A stretch of DNA of 27,518 bases. It comes from Lingula anatina. Lineage: Eukaryota; Brachiopoda; Lingulata; Lingulida; Lingulidae. The translations under genes and the position numbers were made by a program. Numbering within the stretch: the stretch's first letter is position 1; each line of letters begins with the position of its first letter. The notes under the pieces were generated by a model. It was not told where the DNA came from, ran no database searches, and saw only the letters and a program-made list of their open reading frames with translations. Shown here piece after piece: positions 26,101 through 27,518 of the stretch. The stretch is taken from assembly GCF_001039355.2 (NCBI RefSeq), contig NW_019775636.1, positions 474,644 through 502,161 of the forward strand, given 5' to 3'.

Positions 26101-27282
26101 ACTGCCTGATAGTCAGTAATAATGTATTGTCATGTTGATCTACAGATCATTGTGCAGAGACAAGAACAGGAGCAAGAATTGAACCAGCGCCTGCAGAAAC
26201 TTGGCACTGAAAAGCAAGGCTTACAAGAACGCGTAGCCTCTCTCCAACGCCAGTATGCTCAGCTAGAAACTGACAAACGTGAGATCGAGCGTAACGTCAT
26301 TCGCACAGAGAAGGACAAGTCCGCACTGAAGAAGACTCTGGACAAGGTTGAGCGCGAAAAGATGAAGACTGAAGAAGTTGCCTCACGCAGCATGACTGAG
26401 AAAGGAAGTATGGAGGGAACTCTGAAGCGCCTGGAGGAAGAAAACATGGACCTTCAGCGCCAACTTCAGAGCATGCAGGCTCAGATGGCTGAGATGGAGC
26501 AGGCTCATTCTCAGAGGTAAAAACTTTCTATCACATTCATTATTACTTCTGAAATAAAGAATCTTTGCCACAACTCCCATGTGATTGTACAATCCAAAAG
26601 CAAAAGTTGGACAGTCTCCCCTGGAAATCAAAATATTATTTTATTCACCACAGGTTGATTGACTTGACCACGCGTCACCGCTCAGAAACGGAAATGGAGA
26701 CTGAGCGTCTACGTTCTGCTCAACTCCAGGCAGAGCGGACACTTGAAGCTCGTGAGCGTGCACACAGGCAGAGAGTGAAAGGTCTAGAAGAACAGGTAAA
26801 ATTCAGATATTATTTGATAAGACCCAAAAGACTTTCAGATCAACTTTCACAACAAATTTACATATTGGGGGAAAAATTATGAATCTCATAACCATTTTCC
26901 ACATTTTCAGATCAACACACTGAAGGACCAGTTAGCCCAGGAGATGCGTAAACGTCAACAGTTCATCCAGCGCAGCACGCGCACAGGTGATGACATCAAA
27001 GACATCCGTAACATCCTGGACAGCTCGCTAGGCACAGTGGCACGTGACCCTGGGTTAGACACCCTTCTTCTGGACCATGAGACCAGTAAACTTGGGGACA
27101 CTGTTGACCATCATAGCACCATCTCGCCGACAAGGCTGTCACCACGACGACGATCTCCCACACGCAGCACTTCACCAGTTAGGCTGGGTCGTGTCACGTC
27201 CACGCCTGCATCTCGTCATGCCAGCAGCAGCATACGCCGCACTCCTAGTACCTCAAGCCCCATGAGCTTCAAGAGGAAGTAA
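310..27282 (+). CDS. CROCC: Rootletin (ciliary rootlet coiled-coil protein) gene, whole coding span
   Basis: A single gene of about 31 exons spans almost the whole window. I joined exons by hand: every acceptor ends in AG, every donor begins with GT, all phases agree, and the frame is open to TAA at 27280-27282. The product is about 2070 residues, nearly all heptad-rich coiled coil with high Glu, Gln, Lys and Arg and little Pro outside the linkers. Segments match remembered human rootletin in order, e.g. ASYKRKLQAYQ, LWRAVVAFRR, LQELRRQVKMLD, LQERLD and TLEARERAHRQRVKGLEEQ. In the family, rootletin forms parallel homopolymers that build the striated rootlet below the basal body and tether centrioles with C-NAP1; NEK2 phosphorylation controls the tether. 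Co-linearity along the full length argues against a generic myosin-like coiled coil. CROCC2 is a possible paralogue, but the very close match to CROCC makes it less likely. Confidence 0.95.
364..1220 (+). promoter_or_regulatory. Intron downstream of exon 1A / probable promoter region of exon 1B
   Basis: No coding exon seen in 857 bp. A short stretch before each first exon is alike: GTGTTTGCATTGA at about 249-261 and GTGTTTGTATTGA at about 1198-1210. This supports a duplication that included upstream sequence. The small minus-strand open frames at 825-1099 have no recognisable content. A promoter for 1B inside this interval is an inference. Confidence 0.4.
1221..1277 (+). CDS. CROCC: Rootletin alternative first coding exon 1B
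   Basis: Encodes MTDWSYRRYLDRPAPREKE (19 residues) and ends GAG|GTAAGT, a perfect consensus donor, in phase 0. An in-frame TGA at 1212-1214 lies only two codons upstream of the ATG (context AAA ATG), so this is a true N-terminus for its transcript. It sits 911 bp downstream of exon 1A and 204 bp upstream of exon 2. Because it has its own start and stop context, alternative promoters are more likely than inclusion after 1A. If joined after 1A the frame would hold only by skipping its leader. Confidence 0.75.
1481..1672 (+). CDS. CROCC: Rootletin exon 2, start of conserved N-terminal domain
   Basis: Sixty-four codons, phase 0 to 0, residues 20-83 with exon 1B. Contains NVELRRKLEEEHASYKRKL and QAYQDGQQRQAQLVQKLQAK, nearly identical to human rootletin from about residue 145. 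Acceptor TTTCAG|CTG, donor AAG|GTAAAG. The last 27 bases are the first part of a 76-bp tandem repeat. Reading past the donor meets TAG at 1688-1690, so the donor at 1673 is needed for a full product. Confidence 0.95.
1646..2180 (+). repeat. 76-bp minisatellite, seven copies, spanning the exon 2 splice donor
   Basis: Unit starts at CAACTGGTCC; the motif GGTCCAGAAACT recurs at 1651, 1727, 1803, 1879, 1955, 2031 and 2107, exactly 76 bp apart. Each unit holds 27 bp copied from the end of exon 2, the GTAAAG donor, and 49 bp of intron. The first copy has CTGCAGGCT; all later ones have CTACAGGCT and otherwise look identical to each other. That uniformity implies recent expansion. Any later donor would carry the in-frame TAG of copy one. 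Confidence 0.97.
2181..6550 (+). other. Rest of intron 2 (no exon seen)
   Basis: AT-rich intron sequence with no recognisable coding exon, RNA gene or intact transposon. It holds a (TA)n run near 2349-2368, a 70-bp partial tandem duplication at 4355-4510, a short G-run at about 6148-6154 and several poly-A or poly-T tracts. Small open frames such as 3934-4188 have no family resemblance I can name. Confidence 0.6.
4355..4510 (+). repeat. 70-bp tandem duplication within intron 2
   Basis: The block starting ACTGAACACATGG at 4355 recurs at 4425. The second copy has about 12 extra bases (CAATACATCAGT region) before the shared GACCATGCCCTCTCTG. It lies far from any exon and has no visible coding role. 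Confidence 0.85.
6551..6634 (+). CDS. CROCC: Rootletin exon 3a (first of three VLQYKKK exons)
   Basis: Twenty-eight codons, phase 0 to 0: VLQYKKKCGQMEDILQQKEL then ELHRSRFS. Acceptor CATAAG|GTG, donor TCG|GTATGG. It aligns with the single human segment ILQYKKRCSELEQQLLE that directly follows the exon-2 equivalent. Of the three copies this one is closest to the human segment after the core (MEDILQQKELE against LEQQLLERSGELE). At exactly four heptads it adds no coiled-coil phase shift. Confidence 0.88.
6635..7259 (+). other. Intron between exons 3a and 3b
   Basis: 625 bp, no exon seen. Contains loosely repeated blocks of CAGCATGAT and TACATTGTTTCAT near 6748-6910, plus poly-T at 6703-6717. The blocks are too diverged to call as a clean array. 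Confidence 0.6.
7260..7319 (+). CDS. CROCC: Rootletin exon 3b (second VLQYKKK exon)
   Basis: Twenty codons, phase 0 to 0: VLQYKKKVGELETQNTDLRS. Acceptor GTCATAG|GTC, donor TCG|GTAAGC. It shares VLQYKKK-GELE-QN with exon 3c and ends in Arg-Ser like it, but lacks eight residues in between and has Val where the others have Cys. It is one of three in-phase paralogues, so it may be chosen instead of, or in addition to, 3a and 3c. The eight-residue loss is one residue more than a heptad and would shift the coiled-coil register. Confidence 0.85.
7320..8442 (+). other. Intron between exons 3b and 3c
   Basis: 1123 bp with no exon seen. Its main content is the GA/GT-rich microsatellite complex at about 7880-8195, listed separately. 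A poly-T tract lies at about 7518-7540. Confidence 0.6.
7880..8195 (+). repeat. Compound (GA)n/(GT)n microsatellite with internal 110-bp duplication
   Basis: Purine-rich (GA)n blocks alternate with (GT)n blocks, including an unbroken GT run at about 8059-8097. ATTGTCTTTTTGGTATGTGT occurs at 7891 and again at 8001, giving a 110-bp period. GACAGATA plus a GA run and TTTGTATATGAGAGA also recur. Long minus-strand frames through here (Ser-Leu and Thr-His runs) are products of the repeat. Confidence 0.95.
8443..8526 (+). CDS. CROCC: Rootletin exon 3c (third VLQYKKK exon), two possible donors
   Basis: Encodes VLQYKKKCGELEAQNSQFKS followed by ESQQVKRS. I place the end at 8526 because AGATCT|GTAAGT is a consensus donor, gives 84 bp like exon 3a, and mirrors the Arg-Ser|GTAAGC end of exon 3b. 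A weaker donor, CAG|GTAAAA, lies 12 bp earlier at 8515 and would drop VKRS without changing frame. Acceptor ACACCAG|GTT. CGELE matches the vertebrate CSELE core. Confidence 0.87.
8527..10762 (+). other. Intron 3 (between exons 3c and 4)
   Basis: 2236 bp without a recognisable exon. Includes a poly-T run at about 9119-9139 and a 32-bp imperfect tandem duplication at about 9927-9990 (CTTCTAGGGCATC). I looked for a fourth VLQYKKK-type exon and saw none. Confidence 0.6.
9927..9990 (+). repeat. 32-bp tandem duplication in intron 3
   Basis: TAGGGCATC at 9931 and 9963 anchors two imperfect copies, each ending GTCACCT. Purely intronic. Confidence 0.8.
10763..10890 (+). CDS. CROCC: Rootletin exon 4
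   Basis: Begins in phase 0 (CTACAG|TTG) and ends CAGCAGAG|GTGCGT, leaving two bases of an Arg codon. Residues 112-153 plus part of 154. DLETALIKLEEEQQR matches human DLESALIRLEEEQQR, which fixes frame and end. The stretch before it (LQSTQDVLQSRLETTEARL) is longer than the human equivalent by about three heptads when a single exon 3 is used. The donor runs into a short GTGTGC repeat. Confidence 0.95.
10891..11455 (+). other. Intron 4
   Basis: 565 bp; only a short GT/GC dinucleotide run after the donor. Nothing else recognised. Confidence 0.6.
11456..11834 (+). CDS. CROCC: Rootletin exon 5, conserved globular-like core of the N-terminal domain
   Basis: Completes the split Arg and encodes residues 154-280. 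Motifs in order: SSSLAHVNSMLREQLDQATS, DWQRAREELE, FNEYFSAEHSRLLSLWRAVV, AFRRQFGEMK and ERDLSHIRADLTRTSRS. All have near-identical counterparts in human rootletin (e.g. LLLWRQVVGFRR, ERDLLQLGGELARTSR). The Trp and Phe content is unusual for this coiled-coil protein and marks the diagnostic rootletin domain (Pfam name Rootletin, recalled, not searched). Ends CAG|GTAGTT, phase 0. Confidence 0.97.
11835..12199 (+). other. Intron 5
   Basis: 365 bp. Contains the 69-bp duplication at 11862-11999 and a run of about thirteen C at 12072-12084. No exon seen. Confidence 0.65.
11862..11999 (+). repeat. 69-bp diverged tandem duplication in intron 5
   Basis: ATTTCCAATGT starts at 11862 and 11931; both copies end AAATGATAGGTCT(A/G)CAC. 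The copies differ at many sites, so this duplication is older than those at exons 2 and 25. It starts 28 bp after the donor and does not include exon sequence. Confidence 0.88.
12200..12321 (+). CDS. CROCC: Rootletin exon 6
   Basis: Starts GTTGCAG|GTA in phase 0 and ends TCCAA|GTAAGT (phase 2). Residues 281-320: VSADRDRSDRNALENQLRDK then VREVMELQTKFDIHTSELNS. LENQLRDKV matches human LEEQLRDKV. Coiled coil. Confidence 0.94.
12322..12672 (+). other. Intron 6
   Basis: 351 bp of AT-rich sequence; nothing recognised. Confidence 0.6.
12673..13218 (+). CDS. CROCC: Rootletin exon 7, first Ser-Pro-rich linker
   Basis: Largest coding exon (546 bp), residues 321-502 plus a split Ala. Coiled coil (VNELTMMNEKLKIQLIEKDK onward), then LRDIAQAVISDADQS, matching human LRDLAQAVLSDSES. 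At about residues 414-437 (12950-13021) there is a basic Ser-Pro linker: SMSPSRSPRMRTRTRSASPS then RSP. After that the coil resumes with ALNKRQLQVQEMRAKF, matching human ALHKRQLQVQDMRGRY. The linker is in the same place in human and probably breaks the rod and takes up phosphate; kinase assignment is not visible. Confidence 0.96.
13487..13738 (+). CDS. CROCC: Rootletin exon 8
   Basis: Starts TTTTAG|G completing Ala, then RRDKEDSFRDRDRFKNQLDL; residues 503-586. Continuous coiled coil rich in charged residues (DNIEDEKDDVIKDKERQIK). Ends GAGATG|GTGAGT in phase 2, splitting a Cys codon. Less similar to human than its neighbours, but frame and phases fit. Confidence 0.92.
13739..14106 (+). other. 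Intron 8
   Basis: 368 bp; holds a short (TTA)n run at about 13845-13862. No exon seen. Confidence 0.6.
14107..14234 (+). CDS. CROCC: Rootletin exon 9
   Basis: Acceptor CACTAG|C completes Cys, then HKVIEQLEMKLSKLREDFVE and TKETLHKSQLDKDVLENEKA. Ends ATGG|GTGAGT, phase 1. Corresponds to the human stretch SHRQLEQLEGKRSVLAKEL. Residues 587-629. Confidence 0.92.
14243..14310 (+). repeat. 26-bp tandem repeat just after the exon 9 donor
   Basis: CTGTCAC(G/A) starts at 14243, 14269 and 14295, each followed by (C)(T)TAACACAATCAGCAC or a partial of it. It begins eight bases inside the intron and so stays clear of exon 9. Confidence 0.85.
14397..14560 (+). CDS. CROCC: Rootletin exon 10
   Basis: Completes a Gly codon, then EALSKAELRMAELELAVNKL and KTEEAGLRDALLKMQALNEG. 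Matches human EALTKAEAGRVELELSMTKL in the same position. Ends ATGCAG|GTATAG in phase 0. Residues 630-684. Confidence 0.95.
14855..14978 (+). CDS. CROCC: Rootletin exon 11
   Basis: Starts CCACAG|CTT in phase 0 and ends CTCG|GTAAAA in phase 1. LEAEKASLFGEKHAIIAEKS then GIQEELVRVEQEKMDLDTEK; human has LEEEKSALQGRQRQAEQEA here. Residues 685-725. Confidence 0.93.
15198..15263 (+). repeat. 22-23-bp repeat forming the polypyrimidine tract of intron 11
   Basis: TTTCTGTTGTCT-CCCGTTTTA-type units begin with CTGT(T/C)GTCT at 15201, 15224 and 15246. The last unit runs into the acceptor CCATTCAG at 15263. The intron's pyrimidine tract is therefore itself a small tandem repeat. Confidence 0.8.
15264..15370 (+). 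CDS. CROCC: Rootletin exon 12
   Basis: Completes Gly, then LNQTVEIHEQTVENLQEEIT and ILNREKVEITEQLNS, residues 726-761. Ends TCT|GTGAGT, phase 0. Occupies the place of human LEQQLPTLRHERSQLQEQLA. Confidence 0.93.
15371..15739 (+). other. Intron 12
   Basis: 369 bp; nothing recognised. Confidence 0.6.
15740..16061 (+). CDS. CROCC: Rootletin exon 13
   Basis: Residues 762-868, starting CTCCAG|GTG in phase 0. Contains IAKEKEDLTKEKASLIVQL, SSERENRQQSE and LENALYEAQQLNAQLETRKE QLEGENQELILRKEALQ, matching human LEGSLFEVQRQLAQLEARRE. Ends CAAG|GTAAAC, phase 1. Coiled coil throughout. Confidence 0.96.
16337..16506 (+). CDS. CROCC: Rootletin exon 14
   Basis: Completes Ala, then EIARLRKEMELEIEKLERQK; later QEKQAHEEDIERLTREK, matching human EQRAAHEEDLQRLQREKE. 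Ends GAGAAG|GTGAGT in phase 0. Residues 869-925. Confidence 0.95.
16784..16963 (+). CDS. CROCC: Rootletin exon 15
   Basis: Sixty codons, phase 0 to 0, residues 926-985. ETQRIEYEANREEILHH, then LAAIQRERDDSMLFAENEKQ, matching human IAALQQERDEGLLLAESEKQ. Acceptor ACTTCAG|GAA, donor CAG|GTGAGA. Confidence 0.96.
17251..17447 (+). CDS. CROCC: Rootletin exon 16
   Basis: VLSLMEQEKSTLAEKLNSTQ onward, matching human ALSLKESEKTALSEKLMGT; later SRQESDKNSINGLQAELKK. Ends GCTAC|GTAAGT in phase 2. Residues 986-1050. Confidence 0.95.
17448..18428 (+). other. Intron 16
   Basis: 981 bp with no exon seen. About 17520-17900 is strongly A+G rich on the + strand, an unusual compositional bias without clear periodicity. 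Confidence 0.6.
18429..18604 (+). CDS. CROCC: Rootletin exon 17
   Basis: Acceptor TTCTAG|A completes Thr, then VAQDRELKDLNGRMQELQRQ and VQLKMVEETRDTIRRDLIEA, matching human TQLRLLEDARDGLRRELLEA. Ends GAAG|GTTTGT in phase 1; the donor is weaker than most here. Residues 1051-1109. Confidence 0.94.
18829..19014 (+). CDS. CROCC: Rootletin exon 18
   Basis: Completes Ala, then DETKELMRKEIGDLKRSVND and EVREKEAVQKANEELRNKIK, matching human AKEREALRRSNEELRSAVKK. Ends GGAA|GTAAGT, phase 1. Residues 1110-1171. Confidence 0.95.
19015..19345 (+). other. Intron 18
   Basis: 331 bp of AT-rich sequence; nothing recognised. Confidence 0.6.
19346..19590 (+). CDS. CROCC: Rootletin exon 19
   Basis: Completes Ile, then LEEQKTGVQKEASDLRASLR. 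RLDARRELQELRRQVKMLDS is nearly identical to human RLEARRELQELRRQMKMLDS, among the strongest matches in the gene. Ends CAGAAG|GTACAA, phase 0. Residues 1172-1253. Confidence 0.97.
19882..20317 (+). CDS. CROCC: Rootletin exon 20, coil end and second Ser-Pro linker
   Basis: Residues 1254-1398. Coiled coil VVETEASREALRKELANLQR to GRVNALEAQLARVEGAKRDV, matching human GRAQGLEAELARVEVQRRAA. Then STLRRTIGFRQDM leads into a basic Ser-Pro region at about 20244-20317 with RSPSPTMRARSPSPRRTRPT. Human has LRSALRRGLGLGRAPSPAPR here, so the linker is conserved in position but not in detail. Ends AAAG|GTAGGT, phase 1. Confidence 0.96.
20582..20623 (+). CDS. CROCC: Rootletin exon 21, 42-bp candidate cassette exon
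   Basis: Encodes AKSDESLDQTVPEKG counting the two split codons; phase 1 to phase 1, 42 bp, so skipping it keeps the frame (exon 20 G joined to exon 22 GC gives Gly). Acceptor TTTGTAG|CC, donor AAAG|GTACAC. The acidic peptide lies between two basic Ser-Pro stretches. Support is splice signals, phase fit and lack of stops; no homologue is recalled, so inclusion is uncertain. Confidence 0.65.
20624..21116 (+). other. Intron 21
   Basis: 493 bp, very T-rich on the + strand. No exon or repeat recognised. Confidence 0.6.
21117..21334 (+). CDS. CROCC: Rootletin exon 22, third Ser-Pro linker and resumption of coil
   Basis: Residues 1413-1485. Starts CATCAG|GC. FDNTFTTTTDGRGSPIARTG then SPDRARSPTRRERDMSPSRL, a basic Ser-Pro region, then IADIDPEAVRIALRDFVQQL, matching human DLDPEAVRGALREFLQEL. 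Ends GAAAGG|GTGGGT in phase 0. The final 36 bp are the first part of a 55-bp tandem duplication. Confidence 0.95.
21299..21408 (+). repeat. 55-bp tandem duplication spanning the exon 22 splice donor
   Basis: TTTGTTCAGCA begins at 21299 and 21354. Each copy includes 36 bp matching the exon end, the GTGGGT donor and about 13-19 bp of intron. Copies differ at a few sites (CAATTGG against CAGTTGG, GGGTAATAG against GGGTGGTAG). Reading through copy one in frame meets TGA at 21377-21379 within copy two, so the second donor would give a truncated product. Confidence 0.95.
21335..22179 (+). other. Intron 22
   Basis: 845 bp. Starts with the duplicated donor (see repeat); the rest is AT-rich with a poly-T tract near 21563-21584 and no exon seen. 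Confidence 0.6.
22180..22300 (+). CDS. CROCC: Rootletin exon 23
   Basis: Residues 1486-1525: DDCLSQVRSLSMQLKEMEED then RDRTEARLQQLQKSLGEAEE, matching human LNRQLAEMEAERDSATSRAR. Acceptor CTCCAG|GAT, donor GAAG|GTAAGA, phase 0 to 1. The last 48 bp reappear 81 bp downstream after a G-run and an N. Confidence 0.93.
22253..22416 (+). repeat. 81-bp duplication of the exon 23 end and donor, with an N between
   Basis: AGGCCAGGCTACAACAGCTG starts at 22253 and 22334. Both copies carry the exon end, GGTAAGAGAGAGAGAG and a G-run. The first G-run (about 22317-22332) ends at an N at 22333, directly before copy two. The two copies show no difference I can see before the G-run. A gap character at a homopolymer plus a perfect repeat suggests two unmerged contig ends, so the duplication may not exist in the genome. 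Confidence 0.9.
22417..22749 (+). other. Rest of intron 23
   Basis: 333 bp of AT-rich intron sequence; nothing recognised. Confidence 0.6.
22750..22913 (+). CDS. CROCC: Rootletin exon 24
   Basis: Starts TTTTAG|AC completing Asp, then KRGIDSRLASAQTALMLQEE and TIRRNERERKTMAEKINTLE; human has GRLSGVQAELALQEESVRRS ERERR here. Ends CTGCAG|GTATGA, phase 0. Residues 1526-1580. Confidence 0.96.
22914..23229 (+). other. Intron 24
   Basis: 316 bp; nothing recognised. Confidence 0.6.
23230..23409 (+). CDS. CROCC: Rootletin exon 25
   Basis: Sixty codons, phase 0 to 0, residues 1581-1640. ERVGKMKQNEAKLEEDKKQL then AKRSMEGDLQRLKLAMNDKE, matching human EKISKMKANETKLEGDKRRL and LQRRSLEGELQRSRLGLSD. Donor CAG|GTATGT. 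The last 25 bp form the exonic part of an eight-copy repeat that continues into the intron. Confidence 0.96.
23385..23723 (+). repeat. 43-bp minisatellite, eight copies, spanning the exon 25 splice donor
   Basis: GAATGACAAGG begins at 23385, 23428, 23471, 23514, 23557, 23600, 23641 and 23682: five steps of 43 bp, then two of 41 where an AG is lost. Each copy holds 25 bp (23 bp in the short copies) of exon-end sequence plus a donor: GTATGT in copies 1-4, GTACGT in 5-7, GTATGC in 8. Read-through after copy one hits TGA at 23434-23436, so only the first donor keeps the protein open. Confidence 0.96.
23736..23833 (+). repeat. 60-bp diverged tandem duplication in intron 25
   Basis: ACTGGAAGTGGACTT at 23736 and 23796, each followed by (G/A)ACTTTT(G/A)TCAT(C/G)AGATTGAA. 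It lies directly after the 43-bp array but is a different unit. Confidence 0.85.
23834..24937 (+). other. Rest of intron 25
   Basis: About 1.1 kb without an exon. The open frame at 24426-24716 has no splice context fitting exons 25 and 26 and no resemblance to rootletin. Confidence 0.6.
24938..25078 (+). CDS. CROCC: Rootletin exon 26
   Basis: Forty-seven codons, phase 0 to 0, residues 1641-1687. VLQERIDNLTRQMQDLDSKC then QSLQLTIDRLSNALSKTEEE, matching human ALQDRVDSLQRQVADSEVK and TLQLTVERLNGALAKVEE. Acceptor TTGTAG|GTC, donor AAG|GTAGGG. Confidence 0.96.
25079..25390 (+). other. Intron 26
   Basis: 312 bp, A-rich near the donor; nothing recognised. Confidence 0.6.
25391..25530 (+). CDS. CROCC: Rootletin exon 27
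   Basis: Residues 1688-1733 and a split Arg. VQVLNMSLSEQSATIADLQE, then LQRALTSSEHDRRVLQERLD, matching human LQKALTACEHDRQVLQERLD. Acceptor TTTCAG|GTA after a long T tract; donor AAG|GTAGGA, phase 2. Confidence 0.97.
25776..25905 (+). CDS. CROCC: Rootletin exon 28
   Basis: Completes Arg, then QAQNEAKKQNHSLMERVQAI QNELSDSEVRRNELEGQVRQ AHG; human has RQALSEARKQSSSLGEQVQT here. Acceptor TTTCAG|G, donor GGG|GTAAGA, phase 0. Residues 1734-1777. Confidence 0.95.
26146..26516 (+). CDS. CROCC: Rootletin exon 29
   Basis: Residues 1778-1900 and a split Arg. LQERVASLQRQYAQLETDKR EIERNVIRTEKDKSALKKTL DKVEREKMKTEE matches human LQERLGSLQRALAQLEAEKR and ALRRTLDKVEREKLRSHED. Ends TCTCAGAG|GTAAAA, phase 2. 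Confidence 0.97.
26654..26795 (+). CDS. CROCC: Rootletin exon 30
   Basis: Completes Arg, then LIDLTTRHRSETEMETERLR and ERTLEARERAHRQRVKGLEE; the latter nearly equals human ERTLEARERAHRQRVRGLEE. Ends GAACAG|GTAAAA, phase 0. Residues 1901-1948. Confidence 0.97.
26911..27282 (+). CDS. CROCC: Rootletin exon 31, C-terminal Ser-Pro-rich tail and stop
   Basis: Residues 1949-2071, ending TAA at 27280-27282. INTLKDQLAQEMRKRQQFIQ matches human VSTLKGQLQQELRR, which in human is followed only by about 15 residues. Here about 100 more follow: DIRNILDSSLGTVARD, an acidic stretch, then a basic Ser-Pro tail (SPTRLSPRRRSPTRSTSPVR; SPMSFKRK at the end). Its sites resemble proline-directed kinase sites; whether it binds microtubules or acts in rootlet assembly is not shown. 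Confidence 0.96.
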   Translation: MNTLKDQLAQEMRKRQQFIQRSTRTGDDIKDIRNILDSSLGTVARDPGLDTLLLDHETSKLGDTVDHHSTISPTRLSPRRRSPTRSTSPVRLGRVTSTPASRHASSSIRRTPSTSSPMSFKRK

Positions 27283-27518
27283 CACTGCCAGACCTCTAGA
27301 GGGTTAAATATGCAACTAATAATTGACTGATGTATTGAACAGATTGAAGACTATTTCAGTGTTTTATTGTATTGTCATTTTATTTTTGTGCATATTCAGT
27401 TTAAGATGGGACCAACATTTTATTGCTGCATTTATTGATTAATAGATGTTTTTGCTGCTCAATAGGGGGCAGAGCTTATGAAAACCGTCCAAGAATCAGG
27501 TGACTTGTCACATCAAGG
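27283..27518 (+). other. 3' UTR / 3' flank
   Basis: AT-rich sequence after the stop. I see no AATAAA or ATTAAA polyadenylation signal before the window ends, so the true transcript end probably lies beyond it, or uses a variant signal. Confidence 0.5.

Overview
The window is a stretch of animal nuclear DNA filled by one long, intron-rich gene on the + strand. The gene encodes rootletin (CROCC), the coiled-coil protein that polymerises into the ciliary rootlet and the centrosome linker. Small phase-consistent exons, GT-AG introns, AT-rich introns full of microsatellites and minisatellites, and a protein co-linear with vertebrate rootletin all point to a bilaterian animal. Intron density and divergence suggest an invertebrate, perhaps a mollusc or another lophotrochozoan; that placement is a guess. 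No second gene, RNA gene or intact transposon was recognised on either strand.

Layout: 1-309 is 5' flank. Positions 310-363 and 1221-1277 are two paralogous alternative first exons (1A and 1B), each starting MTDW and each with an in-frame stop just upstream. Exon 2 (1481-1672) begins the conserved rootletin domain, and a 76-bp, seven-copy minisatellite starts inside it and runs through its splice donor. After a 4.9-kb intron comes a cluster of three paralogous exons starting VLQYKKK (3a 6551-6634, 3b 7260-7319, 3c 8443-8526), where only one such segment is known to me in vertebrates. Exons 4-31 (10763-27282) encode the remaining coiled coil, broken by three basic Ser-Pro-rich linkers and ended by a basic Ser-Pro-rich tail. 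Stop codon TAA is at 27280-27282; the rest is 3' UTR or flank.

Reading exon 1B, 2, one 28-residue exon 3 and exons 4-31 keeps one frame throughout and gives 2071 residues (2070 with exon 1A; 2119 if all three exon-3 copies are joined). Human rootletin is about 2017 residues. The vertebrate N-terminus before the exon-2 equivalent is longer, so further upstream exons may lie outside the window.

The unusual part is not the protein but the gene structure. Four exons (2, 22, 23, 25) have a tandem repeat that straddles the exon-intron junction, so each copy carries its own 5' splice site. The exon-23 case contains an N and may be an assembly artefact; the other three look real. Together with the duplicated first exon and the triplicated exon 3, this suggests a gene with many recent local duplications that copy splice signals and exons.
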